The translations under genes and the position numbers were made by a program. A stretch of 49,410 nt of DNA from CAJMSU01 sp964650315 (GTDB lineage: Bacteria > Bacillota_I > Bacilli_A > RF39 > UBA660): contig CAZYQE010000008.1 of the NCBI GenBank assembly GCA_964650315.1, positions 1 to 49,410 on the forward strand. The letters run 5' to 3'. Below, piece by piece: positions 17,040 to 26,266 of this stretch; positions within the stretch are counted from its first letter, which is position 1; each line of letters opens with the position of its first letter. The notes under the pieces are model-generated. The model was not told the origin of the DNA and ran no database searches. It saw only the letters and a list, made by a program, of their open reading frames with translations.

Positions 17040-17068
17040 ATTATAACATAAAACAGTATAAAAGTCAA
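17040..17068 (-). promoter_or_regulatory. sigma-A promoter of fic
   Basis: Minus strand TTGACT (17063-17068), 17 bases, TATAAT (17040-17045). Its position fixes the fic start at 17014 rather than 17083. Confidence 0.85.
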
Positions 17069-17094
17069 AAAAATAGAGGGCATCCCCTCTATTT
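17067..17094 (-). terminator. terminator after leuS
   Basis: Minus-strand stem AAATAGAGG / CCTCTATTT with a 6-base loop, followed by TTTT. It overlaps the leuS stop and abuts the fic -35 box. Confidence 0.9.
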
Positions 17095-19506
17095 AACTAC
17101 TATATTAACTATACGTCCTTTAACTACTATTACCTTAATAATTTCTTTACCTTCAGTATGGTTTTTAACATTCTCTTCACTTAATGCCTTCTCTTTAATA
17201 GATTCTTCATCTTCATCTATACCTATTTTAATAGTAGCTCGTACTTTACCATTTACTTGAACACCAATCTCTACTTCATTATCAACAGTTTTAGCTTCAT
17301 CCCAAGTAGGCCAAGTACCTTCACATATAGGCTTATTACCAATTTGTTCATTTAATTCTTCAGTAATATGCGGACAAATTGGATTAAGTAGGGTTAATAA
17401 CAATGTATAGTCAGTCTTAGTAATAGAATCATTATCATCATAACTATTAGCAAGTATCATTAATTGAGATACTGCAGTATTATAACTAATATTTAATATA
17501 TCATTAGTTACTTTCTTAATAGTTTTATTTTGTATTACTTCTAAGTCTTTAGTATACCCATCTTTATCATTAACTTTATATTTTAATCTGATAACTTTAT
17601 CTACAAAACGCTTACAACCTCTTAGACTATCTGTACTCCATGGAGCATCCATTTGATAATCTCCCATAAACATTTCATATAAACGTAGAGTATCTGCACC
17701 AAATTCATTAACTATATCATCTGGATTAATTACATTACCTTTACTCTTAGACATTTTTTCGTTATTAGAACCTAATACCATGCCATGAGAAACACGAGTC
17801 CATATCATTTCTTTCTTAGGTACTAAACCAATATTATATAGGAATTGTACCCAGAATCTTGCATATAATAAGTGACGAGCTGTGTGCTCCATACCACCAT
17901 TATACCAATCTACTTTATCCCAATATTTCATAGCATCCATAGATGCAAATTCTTTATCATTATGAGGATCCATATATCTTAAGAAATACCAAGAACTTCC
18001 TGCCCAGTTAGGCATAGTATCTGTTTCTCTTTTAGCTTTACCACCACACTTAGGACAAGTAGTATTAACCCAATCTTCTATTTTAGCAAGTGGACTTTCT
18101 CCAGTATCAGTAGGTTCATATTCCGCAACATCTGGAAGTACTAATGGTAAATCAGCTTCATCCATTGGTTGCCATCCACATTTATCACAATAAATCATTG
18201 GAATTGGTTCTCCCCAGAATCTTTGACGAGAGAAGATCCAATCACGCATTTTATAATTATTTATCTTTCTACCAATACCTTTTTCTTCTAACCTTTTAGT
18301 TAAAGCAACTTTAGCATCACTTATACTCATACCACTAAATTCTTCACTATTAACTAACTCTGCAGATTTATCAGCTAAATATTCATCTTTTTCTACTGCA
18401 GATTCACTAATATCTCCAGTACTAATAACACGAATGATCTCTAAATCATGTTCCTTAGCATATTCAAAATCTCTCTGATCATGTGCAGGAACAGCCATAA
18501 CTGCACCAGTACCATAATCTCCTAAAACAAAATCTCCTAAATAAACTGGAACTTCTTTTCCATTAACAGGATTGATTGCTTTAATACCCTTAACTTCAAC
18601 ACCACTTTTACCTTTATTTAACTCTGTTCTATCCATAGCACTCTTCTTAGCTGTCTCTTTAATATAAGCTTCTACTTCATCTTTATTTTCTACTCTAGGC
18701 ATTAATTCTTTAATTAATTTACCATCAGGCGCAATTACAAAGAAAGTAATCCCATATATAGTTTCAATACAAGTAGTAAAAATACTAAACTTACCTCCAC
18801 CAACTATATCAACATCTACTTCTACACCTTCACTTTTACCTATCCAATTAATTTGCCCTAATTTAACTCTTTCAGCAAAGTTAGTATCTTTAAGTCCAGT
18901 AAGTAAATCTTCAGCATAATCACTCATTCTAAGCATCCATTGACTCTTTTCTTTTTGTTCCACTTCAGAACCACATCTTTCACATACTCCACCCGCTGCA
19001 TCCTCATTAGAAAGAACAGTCTTACACTCAGGACACCAATTAACAGAAATAGTATCCTTATAAGCCATATCATGTTTATAAAATTGAAGGAATTGCCATT
19101 GAGTCCATTTATAATAATCAGGATCAGTAGTAGAAAATTCCCTATTCCAATCAAAAGAGAAACCAAGAGACTTCATTTGGCCCTTAAAAGTCTTTATATT
19201 CTCTTTAACTGCATCCTTAGGATGAATATGATTCTTAATAGCATATTGCTCTGCAGGAGCCCCAAAAGCATCCCAACCCATAGGATATAATACATTAAAT
19301 CCTTGCATCCTCTTCATTCTAGCCATCGCATCTAATGCAGTATAACTACGTACATGACCTACATGTAGTCCAGAACCACTAGGATATGGGAATTCAACTA
19401 ATATATAATAAGGTTTTTTATCCTTATCTCCTGTAATAGCTTCAAAACTATTATTATCATCCCAATACTTTTGCCATTTCTTCTCTATATCGCTAAATTT
19501 ATTCAT
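17089..19506 (-). CDS. leuS: leucyl-tRNA synthetase
   Basis: 805 aa, normal for bacterial LeuRS. HIGH motif HVGH (residues 48-51), zinc-ribbon CPECKTVLSNEDAAGGVCERC, the editing (CP1) domain in the middle including the threonine-rich TTCIETIYGITFFV, KMSKS near residue 577, and the C-terminal anticodon and tRNA-binding domains. The start overlaps the 117-aa membrane-protein gene by 8 bases, so the synthetase is the second gene of the leucine T-box transcript. Confidence 0.98.
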   Translation of the reverse strand: MNKFSDIEKKWQKYWDDNNSFEAITGDKDKKPYYILVEFPYPSGSGLHVGHVRSYTALDAMARMKRMQGFNVLYPMGWDAFGAPAEQYAIKNHIHPKDAVKENIKTFKGQMKSLGFSFDWNREFSTTDPDYYKWTQWQFLQFYKHDMAYKDTISVNWCPECKTVLSNEDAAGGVCERCGSEVEQKEKSQWMLRMSDYAEDLLTGLKDTNFAERVKLGQINWIGKSEGVEVDVDIVGGGKFSIFTTCIETIYGITFFVIAPDGKLIKELMPRVENKDEVEAYIKETAKKSAMDRTELNKGKSGVEVKGIKAINPVNGKEVPVYLGDFVLGDYGTGAVMAVPAHDQRDFEYAKEHDLEIIRVISTGDISESAVEKDEYLADKSAELVNSEEFSGMSISDAKVALTKRLEEKGIGRKINNYKMRDWIFSRQRFWGEPIPMIYCDKCGWQPMDEADLPLVLPDVAEYEPTDTGESPLAKIEDWVNTTCPKCGGKAKRETDTMPNWAGSSWYFLRYMDPHNDKEFASMDAMKYWDKVDWYNGGMEHTARHLLYARFWVQFLYNIGLVPKKEMIWTRVSHGMVLGSNNEKMSKSKGNVINPDDIVNEFGADTLRLYEMFMGDYQMDAPWSTDSLRGCKRFVDKVIRLKYKVNDKDGYTKDLEVIQNKTIKKVTNDILNISYNTAVSQLMILANSYDDNDSITKTDYTLLLTLLNPICPHITEELNEQIGNKPICEGTWPTWDEAKTVDNEVEIGVQVNGKVRATIKIGIDEDEESIKEKALSEENVKNHTEGKEIIKVIVVKGRIVNIVVK

Positions 19507-19852
19507 CTTTAATCATTCCTTTCTTCTTGTAAAATTTACTGACTAAATAATAACTAAATAATATTATAGGTATTGTTATTAATATTACTATAATTAATTG
19601 TATATTAATACGATCAAAAAAACTAATTATTAATACAATAAGTGAAATATCAAATGAAGAAGTTAAAGCCACTATCTGTAACATCTGTTTATAATCCGCT
19701 TTCTTCATATCTATATTATACTTATTAACTAAATATTTAACTTCTATAGGTTTCTTTTTAGAATTCTTTCTCTTAGCTTTTTTTATTATAAATATTTCAT
19801 AAATAAATAATACTATAACAAATGTAATAACAAAAAATAATACTTGTTTCAT
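19499..19852 (-). CDS. uncharacterised membrane protein, first gene of the leucine T-box operon
   Basis: 117 aa. The N-terminal membrane segment (about 2-22) is followed by a basic stretch (KKAKRKNSKKK), a conserved-looking cytoplasmic region (VKYLVNKYNIDMKKADYKQM), then two membrane segments (about 62-82 and 87-107) and a basic end. I do not recognise the family. The ribosome site GGAGGAAAT is strong. It lies between the Leu T-box and leuS and overlaps leuS by 8 bases, so its production is tied to leucine tRNA charging. Confidence 0.75.
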   Translation of the reverse strand: MKQVLFFVITFVIVLFIYEIFIIKKAKRKNSKKKPIEVKYLVNKYNIDMKKADYKQMLQIVALTSSFDISLIVLIISFFDRINIQLIIVILITIPIILFSYYLVSKFYKKKGMIKDE

Positions 19853-19861
19853 ATTTCCTCC

Positions 19862-20068
19862 AAAAAAAAGCCCTTATATAATAAGGACGAATTTATTCGC
19901 GGTACCACCTTAATTCATAGTAACCTATGCAACTTAATAGATATAAAGGTCTTACCCTAATATTCAACACCAGTCAAGTTCATAATACTTTTATATTTAC
20001 TTTCACCAACCGTAAACTCTCTATAAATAAAACATATTATTACTACTACCAGCAATATTTCAAATATA
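19862..20068 (-). ncRNA. T-box leader, leucine specific
   Basis: The minus-strand leader carries the T-box AAGGTGGTACCGCG, a GGTTGGTGAAAG stem I element, and the probable specifier CTT (19976-19978) in GAACTTGAC, a Leu codon, which agrees with leuS downstream. The terminator is CCTTAT-TAT-ATAAGG followed by GC and eight T, immediately before the first gene's ribosome site. Confidence 0.93.
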
Positions 20069-20073
20069 CACAT

Positions 20074-20102
20074 AGTATATTAAATTTTATAACTTTTTTC
20101 AA
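20074..20102 (-). promoter_or_regulatory. promoter of the leucine T-box operon
   Basis: Minus strand TTGAAA (20097-20102), 17 bases, TATACT (20074-20079). Confidence 0.8.
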
Positions 20103-20120
20103 GTATAATTAACTAAAACA

Positions 20121-20149
20121 ACAAAAAAAGATATAATAATATATCTTTT
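20121..20149 (-). terminator. terminator after the cohesin-like/cadherin-like gene
   Basis: Minus-strand stem AAAGATATA / TATATCTTT with a 4-base loop, followed by T residues. Confidence 0.85.
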
Positions 20150-21655
20150 TTATTCTTCATTAGCTTTTTTGTTTTTATAAGCTATTACAACAATAACTGA
20201 TAATAAACCAATTATAAATATTCCAATAGCAGTATACATTATATTATTAGAATCATGAACAGTTATAGTATAAGTTCTATTACTTCCATCTTCAGCAGTT
20301 ACTATTATTTGTATTTCATCACCATCAGCTAATCTTTCATTACCTTGAATAGTAACTTTAGCATTTTTAGATTCAGTAACAGCCTTTATCTTTAATGATT
20401 CTCTACCATCACGATTTATATCATAATCTTCTTTATTCTTATCAAAATCAAATTCATAACCTTTAATAGATAAATCTTTTAAGTAATTATTACTATCTAA
20501 GTCTTCTGAACTATCTTTTGATTTTCTAGTAATTCTAAGTGTATAAGTCTTTTCATCACCATTTTCAGCAGTTACTACTACTTTAATAGTATTAGCACCT
20601 ACTTTCAAATCATGTTTACCAAGACCTTTTACTTTAGCTTTACTGTTTTCTGTTTCACCTTCTACTGTAATAACATCTACACCATTATTAACTTCAACAT
20701 CATATGCATATTTATTACTCTTGAAGTTAATTATACCATCACTTAAATATAATGTTTTTAATTTATTATTAGAACTCTTACTAGAAGAAGACTTACTAGA
20801 TTTACTAGAAGATTTATTACTTCCACTCTTACTAGCAGCTTTACTACTACCTTTAGATCTAGTTATATATATAGTATAAGTTCTTCTAGCACCGTTTTCC
20901 GCAACTGCTATAATTTTAACAGTATTTTTACCATAACCTAAATTAACAGTTCTAGGATTATAACCAGCTAGGAATGTAGCTTTACTATGTGCAAGTTTTG
21001 CACTTACTTTAACACTACTTACACCACCACCAACAGTAACACTATAACTTGTTTTAGTTTTACTAAATGATATCTTACCTTGACTTAAAGATAAACTAGA
21101 TAAGTAGTTATTATTACTTTTAGTACTCGATGGAGTCTTTGTTGGAGTTTGAGTTGGTGTTGGAGTTTGAGTTGGTGTTGGTGATTTTACTGTAATTGTT
21201 GAACTAATACTACCAGCATTTATTTCATCATAGTTTTCTGAATAAAACTTCATATTATTAAAACTAACAGTACCTGAACCAGCTGCTGAAGCTTTTATAG
21301 TTATTTTTAATATATCAAATGTTCCAGATCTATAATTATCCATATCTGTATAATATTGAATATTTGTAATATTTGCTTTCCCTTGCCATACACCTTGTGG
21401 TGAAACACCAGAAAGTTGTAAATTACCTCCTACTGAAACATTACCAGCTATACTACTAACTTTACCACTAGAAATCTTACCTTGAAGAGTACAAGTAACA
21501 GTGTTTCCAACAGTAGGAGCATAATTATTACAATTTAGTGTTAAATAATTTGTAGATTCAAGAGAGAAACTATTATGAACAACAACAAGTGCAATTGAAA
21601 TTATAACTGCAAATACTGATGCAATTATCATTTTACTCTTATTTATCTTTTTCAT
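20150..21655 (-). CDS. membrane-anchored scaffold protein: cohesin-like domain plus three cadherin-like domains
   Basis: 501 aa. Signal/anchor segment (about 8-30); a beta-rich domain (35-157) with the length and strand pattern of a cohesin (L.LSGVSPQGVW..., then DILKITIKASAAGSGTVSF); a Pro-Thr linker (158-178); cadherin-like beta-sandwich units at 181-267, 297-377 and 388-468, each ending in an ENG/EDG..TYT.. signature; a Ser/Lys linker (268-296); a C-terminal membrane segment (472-493) with a basic tail. The partner would be the dockerin of the gene one base upstream in the same operon. The cohesin call is by fold pattern only; other carbohydrate- or protein-binding sandwiches are possible. 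Confidence 0.75.
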   Translation of the reverse strand: MKKINKSKMIIASVFAVIISIALVVVHNSFSLESTNYLTLNCNNYAPTVGNTVTCTLQGKISSGKVSSIAGNVSVGGNLQLSGVSPQGVWQGKANITNIQYYTDMDNYRSGTFDILKITIKASAAGSGTVSFNNMKFYSENYDEINAGSISSTITVKSPTPTQTPTPTQTPTKTPSSTKSNNNYLSSLSLSQGKISFSKTKTSYSVTVGGGVSSVKVSAKLAHSKATFLAGYNPRTVNLGYGKNTVKIIAVAENGARRTYTIYITRSKGSSKAASKSGSNKSSSKSSKSSSSKSSNNKLKTLYLSDGIINFKSNKYAYDVEVNNGVDVITVEGETENSKAKVKGLGKHDLKVGANTIKVVVTAENGDEKTYTLRITRKSKDSSEDLDSNNYLKDLSIKGYEFDFDKNKEDYDINRDGRESLKIKAVTESKNAKVTIQGNERLADGDEIQIIVTAEDGSNRTYTITVHDSNNIMYTAIGIFIIGLLSVIVVIAYKNKKANEE

Positions 21656-21656
21656 A

Positions 21657-24600
21657 TTAGCTCACCTCTCCTTCATTTAATACTATCTCTCCAAGTACTG
21701 CACTATACAGTTTCGATACATCCGATATCAAAATATTTCCATCTTTTGTGACATCGCCTGCGAATCTATAACACAAGTCTTCAAACTCAGTTTCACCAAG
21801 TACTACACTATATAGTTTTGATACATCTGGTATTGTTACTTTACCATCACCTGTAACATCACCTAAAACAGACACCATATAAGTGGTTTGATCACCACTG
21901 GAATATGTTACTACTATTTTATCACCAGTCCATGCTTCTCTATTAACAGGATTATCATCCTTATCTGTAATAGTTACAGTTACATCTGTACCAAATTTAT
22001 CAGCAATTTCAGATAATTGAGTAAATTCAGGAACATTTTTAATAACACCGTCTTCAATATCTAAATCATAATCTCCACTGGCATTAATATTGATTTTAAC
22101 TGAATATTTATCAGCTACAATACCAGTAACTTCAAAAGTACCTTTTTTCTTAGCTATTACAACTGACCCTCGTATAGCTGCATAAGTAGAATCATCTACA
22201 ACATACGATGGTTCATCCCAATTAATATGAGTTGGGAGCTTAACTGGTGATTCAATAGCTACACCAGTACCTACAGTAACATTCATAGTACTTCTATAAT
22301 CATTATCACCTATTTTCAATTCTCGATTAGGTCTTCCATCGGTAAGTAAAGATGTATTATGACTTAAATCTAAACTTGTTAATTCATTATTTGTAACATT
22401 TAACGTTTGTAACGCTGTATTGTTACTTACATCTATACTTGTTAATTTATTATTTTGAATTTTTAAACTTTCCAATATTGAATTATGACTTACATCCACA
22501 CTTGTTAATTGATTATTAGCTAACATAAGTCCTGTCATATTATTATAAGCAGGTAAATTTATGTTTGTTAATTCATTATTGTATGCATCTAATGTTTTTA
22601 AATTTGATAAGTTTGATACATTAAGTGAACCAATTTTATTATGTGGAATATCAATTCCTTGTAGTGCTGTATTATGACTTAAATCTAAGGAAGTTATTTC
22701 GTTATATCCACGACTTGAAGATCCAAGTTTTAATATAGTTAAATTAGTATTTCTACTTAAATCTATATTAGTTATATGATTTGTTGTTAAATTTAAACTT
22801 GTTAAACCTGTTAATTTTTCTATACCTGAAGTATTACGTACTCTTTTAGAATCTTCTTTTTCTGTTCCATCACAATTAAGACTATTAATAGTTGCTAACT
22901 GTTCATTTGTTAAAACATCATCCTCAGATATTTCTGTACCATGTTTGCTATTATAAGCATCTACTACACATTTGTACAAATTACCATCAGCAAAACCTGT
23001 TGATTTAATTTGATATGTTTTAGTAACAGTCCATCCATCACCTGAAATAGTAATAGTATATACTTCATTACTATATGAATGTGTATAATTTACCCCATTT
23101 GGAACTTGAATATTAACTTTACTTTCATCAAATTCATTAGGATTACAATTAATAGTATCTCTACCAATGTAATAGTCATTAGATGTTACTTTAACAATAT
23201 TCCAAGTTTCTTCATTAATCCCTGCAGTATTACCAAAAGACACTTTATTACCATCTAAATAAAGTTTAGTTGTAGGATCTGGAACCCAATTAACATACAA
23301 CTTGTTCATATCTATATTTTGATCATTAACAAATATTACGTGATCTCTAATATCATAATCAGATGTAATTCTTACTAATCGCCATTTGAATATTTCTATT
23401 CCATCTATACTAGCGGTCATATAATCATCATCAGATGTAACATCAAAATCAACATATGATGTTGCAGATATACTTGATGTACCATGTCTCAATATTACTT
23501 TGCTAGTATCAATATCATGAGTACCAAGATAAACATATGCACTATGTTCTCCACCATAAACTTTTTCTAAATTATAAGTATTTGATTGTAAAGTAAGAAG
23601 AGGTAGTGATATTTCTTCACCCTTATATGAAAGAACAACAATCTTATAACCTGGTGTTGCATGTTCACCTGTACTAGATCCTATTCTTACATATGTAAGA
23701 TCATCAGAAATAGGAGTATTAAAACTATCAGCTAAAGAATCTAAGCTATATGTTGGCTTTTGAACAACATAGTTTTTACCAAATTCAAATCCATCAGCAT
23801 AACATCTTACTAATTCCCAAGATTTTACTTTTTCTCCTTCAGTTGTACGTAATACTAAATTATTACCTTCAATATTTAAACTACTTGTTGATTCATTTAT
23901 ATTAATTTTTTCTTTAACATATTCATTACTAGCGCTTCCAGCAAAGATATAATCTTTAGATAAATCATAATAATCAGAATTACAATAAATAATATCCATA
24001 GTCTTTATAACTTCTCCATCATATATGAATTCTAATTGATTATAATCATTTTCTCTTATATCTATATTAGTATTAATATTTGCTCTTATATCTTCAATTG
24101 AAGTATCTGAACCAACATAAATATAGTCACCTTCTAAATTATATTTATCAGATTTATAATTAATTACTTTCCACTGTTTATATTTCATACCTTCATTATA
24201 ATATAATTCATACACATCGGTAGATCCTGCTGCTAACGCTATACCTGTAATTGGATAAGAAGAATAATCAGAACCATTATTAATTACAAAATTACTAGTA
24301 TCAAAATTGCCTGCACCAACATCAATATAATCTTTATGGAAATATTCATCATATTTAGTACTAGTAAACGATACATAATCAAATTGTTTTATTACTTCCC
24401 CTTTATAAACTATGCGTTGAAGAGCATAATTAGGATTTGGATCAGTATCAATAGTAGCCCCACCTGTTATTCTTATTTTATCTTTATTATATTTATTTCC
24501 TTTTACATTTATATAAAAATCTGTATGTCTACCATTATAATTTGTTTCATAAATGTTTTTACTATATGCATTATCTAAATCATAATAATCAGATGACCAA

Positions 24601-26156
24601 CCAATTACATCCCATGTTTTTAGTTTAGGATCTGTAAGGATACTAACTCTACCACTTTTATTATAATACAACGACACTGTACTATTGTCACTGTTATAAA
24701 TGAAATAACACAGTCTGCAAGTGGTTTTATTATTGACAGATGCAGTATCAATACTTTGTGTACCTATCCATGTATAGTCCTTATCAATCGAAAGATCATA
24801 TTTTGAAGAAGTAAAGTTAACATTTAGATAACTTTTTACTAGAGCGCCATTTCCTTTAATATTAACATATTCATTACTTTTAAATATTGACAATCCTTTA
24901 CTAACAGTTACAGGTTTTGTAGAACTATCACCTGAAACCTTTATCGGATTATCATTATACAACATGTAGTCCGCATCAACATCATATAAATCTGATGTAC
25001 TCGCACCACCATAAACTGGTACTTGTGCAAATTCACTACCATTATACTCTAATGACAATTTAACCTCATCATTAATTATGTCACTACCATTACTAAAGTG
25101 ATATTCTACATCATTAGAAGCATTATTCTTTATAGATACGTTTGATAGAATTTGCTCTTCTGATTTAGTAGCATCTGAACCAACCCAAATATATTTATTT
25201 CCATCTGTTTCATATTTTTCATCGTTAACATTAACTTCAACAGAATGAATATTACATTTAATATTAAATGAATTATTAGAAGGACTTCCGGTAGCAGTAA
25301 CATTGCCAACCCCTTTTGTAGTTATTTTGTAACCACTAGCATCTACACTTAAACTAGCGACATCGTTTTCAGGTAATGTCCATTGAACATACCAAATTCT
25401 CTGGTAAGAAGAGCTCCAAGAACTTGGTGGTTTAACGCTTGATACTAGAATATTGTTATGTACTTTCTTATCATTAATAACATAAATATCAGTTTCAAAG
25501 TCATTACCAGATATATCAACTTCTGAAGGAATTAAATTATTGTTACTATTTAAATCTATGCCTTTAAGCTGATTGTTACTAACATCTAAATATTCCAAAT
25601 TAGGATTGCTATTTAAACTTATTCTAGAAATTTGGTTATTTTTAATTGATAAATACTCTAAATCACTCAAATAACTATTACCAAGACCATAATGCTCTGT
25701 TTGCAAACTATTATTATCCAAAATAAATTTTTTTATTTTAGTTAAATATTGCAAAATAAATACTGGTGCTCCTCCTCCACTAGGATAATAAGTAAATGAA
25801 CTTACGTTGTTATTTGACAAGTTTAATTCTTCCAAATTAGTTAACTTTTCTAATCCTTTAACGTTAGATATCCCTTTATTCTTACACTCTAATTTTGTTA
25901 TAGATTGTAATTGTGCATCTGTTAGATTAGCTGAATATGATGTTGGATTACCTGATTCTCTTTCATATTCATCTACTATACACTCATATAATGCATCATC
26001 ATTAAAACTTGGATTTGCAGGTGCATTCATTCTTTTACTTAATGTACTTATTGAGTTATTCGCAACTACTCCACCAACAACAAAAATTAAAACTAGGGCT
26101 AGCGAATAACCCATTAAAATCAAACTTTTTTTATCATTTTTGAATTTCTCTTTCAT
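21657..26156 (-). CDS. large secreted leucine-rich-repeat protein with C-terminal type I dockerin
   Basis: 1499 aa. N-terminal signal/anchor (about 10-35); a first leucine-rich repeat block (about 70-215) headed by LYECIVDEY; a central region of about eleven repeats of a 65-85 residue module; a second head-plus-LRR block (about 1055-1300) starting LYKCVVDAYNSKHG; a linker domain; and a type I dockerin in the last 68 residues with two EF-hand-like loops, GDVTGDGKVTIPDVSKLYS and GDVTKDGNILISDVSKLYS. The start at 26156 is chosen over 26177 because TTAGGAGAAGTTGAT lies between them. It probably mediates adhesion or binding; no catalytic domain was seen. It is coupled to the cohesin-like gene (1-base gap). 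Confidence 0.85.
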   Translation of the reverse strand: MKEKFKNDKKSLILMGYSLALVLIFVVGGVVANNSISTLSKRMNAPANPSFNDDALYECIVDEYERESGNPTSYSANLTDAQLQSITKLECKNKGISNVKGLEKLTNLEELNLSNNNVSSFTYYPSGGGAPVFILQYLTKIKKFILDNNSLQTEHYGLGNSYLSDLEYLSIKNNQISRISLNSNPNLEYLDVSNNQLKGIDLNSNNNLIPSEVDISGNDFETDIYVINDKKVHNNILVSSVKPPSSWSSSYQRIWYVQWTLPENDVASLSVDASGYKITTKGVGNVTATGSPSNNSFNIKCNIHSVEVNVNDEKYETDGNKYIWVGSDATKSEEQILSNVSIKNNASNDVEYHFSNGSDIINDEVKLSLEYNGSEFAQVPVYGGASTSDLYDVDADYMLYNDNPIKVSGDSSTKPVTVSKGLSIFKSNEYVNIKGNGALVKSYLNVNFTSSKYDLSIDKDYTWIGTQSIDTASVNNKTTCRLCYFIYNSDNSTVSLYYNKSGRVSILTDPKLKTWDVIGWSSDYYDLDNAYSKNIYETNYNGRHTDFYINVKGNKYNKDKIRITGGATIDTDPNPNYALQRIVYKGEVIKQFDYVSFTSTKYDEYFHKDYIDVGAGNFDTSNFVINNGSDYSSYPITGIALAAGSTDVYELYYNEGMKYKQWKVINYKSDKYNLEGDYIYVGSDTSIEDIRANINTNIDIRENDYNQLEFIYDGEVIKTMDIIYCNSDYYDLSKDYIFAGSASNEYVKEKININESTSSLNIEGNNLVLRTTEGEKVKSWELVRCYADGFEFGKNYVVQKPTYSLDSLADSFNTPISDDLTYVRIGSSTGEHATPGYKIVVLSYKGEEISLPLLTLQSNTYNLEKVYGGEHSAYVYLGTHDIDTSKVILRHGTSSISATSYVDFDVTSDDDYMTASIDGIEIFKWRLVRITSDYDIRDHVIFVNDQNIDMNKLYVNWVPDPTTKLYLDGNKVSFGNTAGINEETWNIVKVTSNDYYIGRDTINCNPNEFDESKVNIQVPNGVNYTHSYSNEVYTITISGDGWTVTKTYQIKSTGFADGNLYKCVVDAYNSKHGTEISEDDVLTNEQLATINSLNCDGTEKEDSKRVRNTSGIEKLTGLTSLNLTTNHITNIDLSRNTNLTILKLGSSSRGYNEITSLDLSHNTALQGIDIPHNKIGSLNVSNLSNLKTLDAYNNELTNINLPAYNNMTGLMLANNQLTSVDVSHNSILESLKIQNNKLTSIDVSNNTALQTLNVTNNELTSLDLSHNTSLLTDGRPNRELKIGDNDYRSTMNVTVGTGVAIESPVKLPTHINWDEPSYVVDDSTYAAIRGSVVIAKKKGTFEVTGIVADKYSVKININASGDYDLDIEDGVIKNVPEFTQLSEIADKFGTDVTVTITDKDDNPVNREAWTGDKIVVTYSSGDQTTYMVSVLGDVTGDGKVTIPDVSKLYSVVLGETEFEDLCYRFAGDVTKDGNILISDVSKLYSAVLGEIVLNEGEVS

Positions 26157-26200
26157 ATCAACTTCTCCTAACGTCATATTCTATTCACTCTATTACTTTA

Positions 26201-26229
26201 ATAATATCAAATATTTTGTCTTAATTCAA
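26201..26229 (-). promoter_or_regulatory. promoter of the dockerin/cohesin operon
   Basis: Minus strand TTGAAT (26224-26229), 17 bases, TATTAT (26201-26206). It lies between the GH31 terminator and the LRR gene, so the operon is separate from GH31. Confidence 0.7.
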
Positions 26230-26237
26230 TGTTTTTA

Positions 26238-26266
26238 TAAAAAAAGACTTAGTAAATACTAAGTCT
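26238..26266 (-). terminator. terminator after the GH31 gene
   Basis: A perfect 10-bp stem AGACTTAGTA / TACTAAGTCT with a 2-base loop, followed by seven T on the minus strand. It overlaps the GH31 stop codon. Confidence 0.92.

Noticed and set aside
18924..19166. Minus-strand open frame within leuS
   Set aside because: Shadow of leuS in another frame; no independent signals.
21000..21190. Pro-Thr codon repeat as a possible DNA satellite
   Set aside because: It is in frame and encodes the PT-rich linker of the scaffold protein, a normal linker type.
24336..24578. Open frames opposite the large LRR gene and opposite other genes (for example 8383-8598, 18940-19290, 25807-26109)
   Set aside because: They lie antisense to well-supported genes, have no ribosome sites, and show hydrophobic low-complexity composition typical of antisense frames of AT-rich genes.
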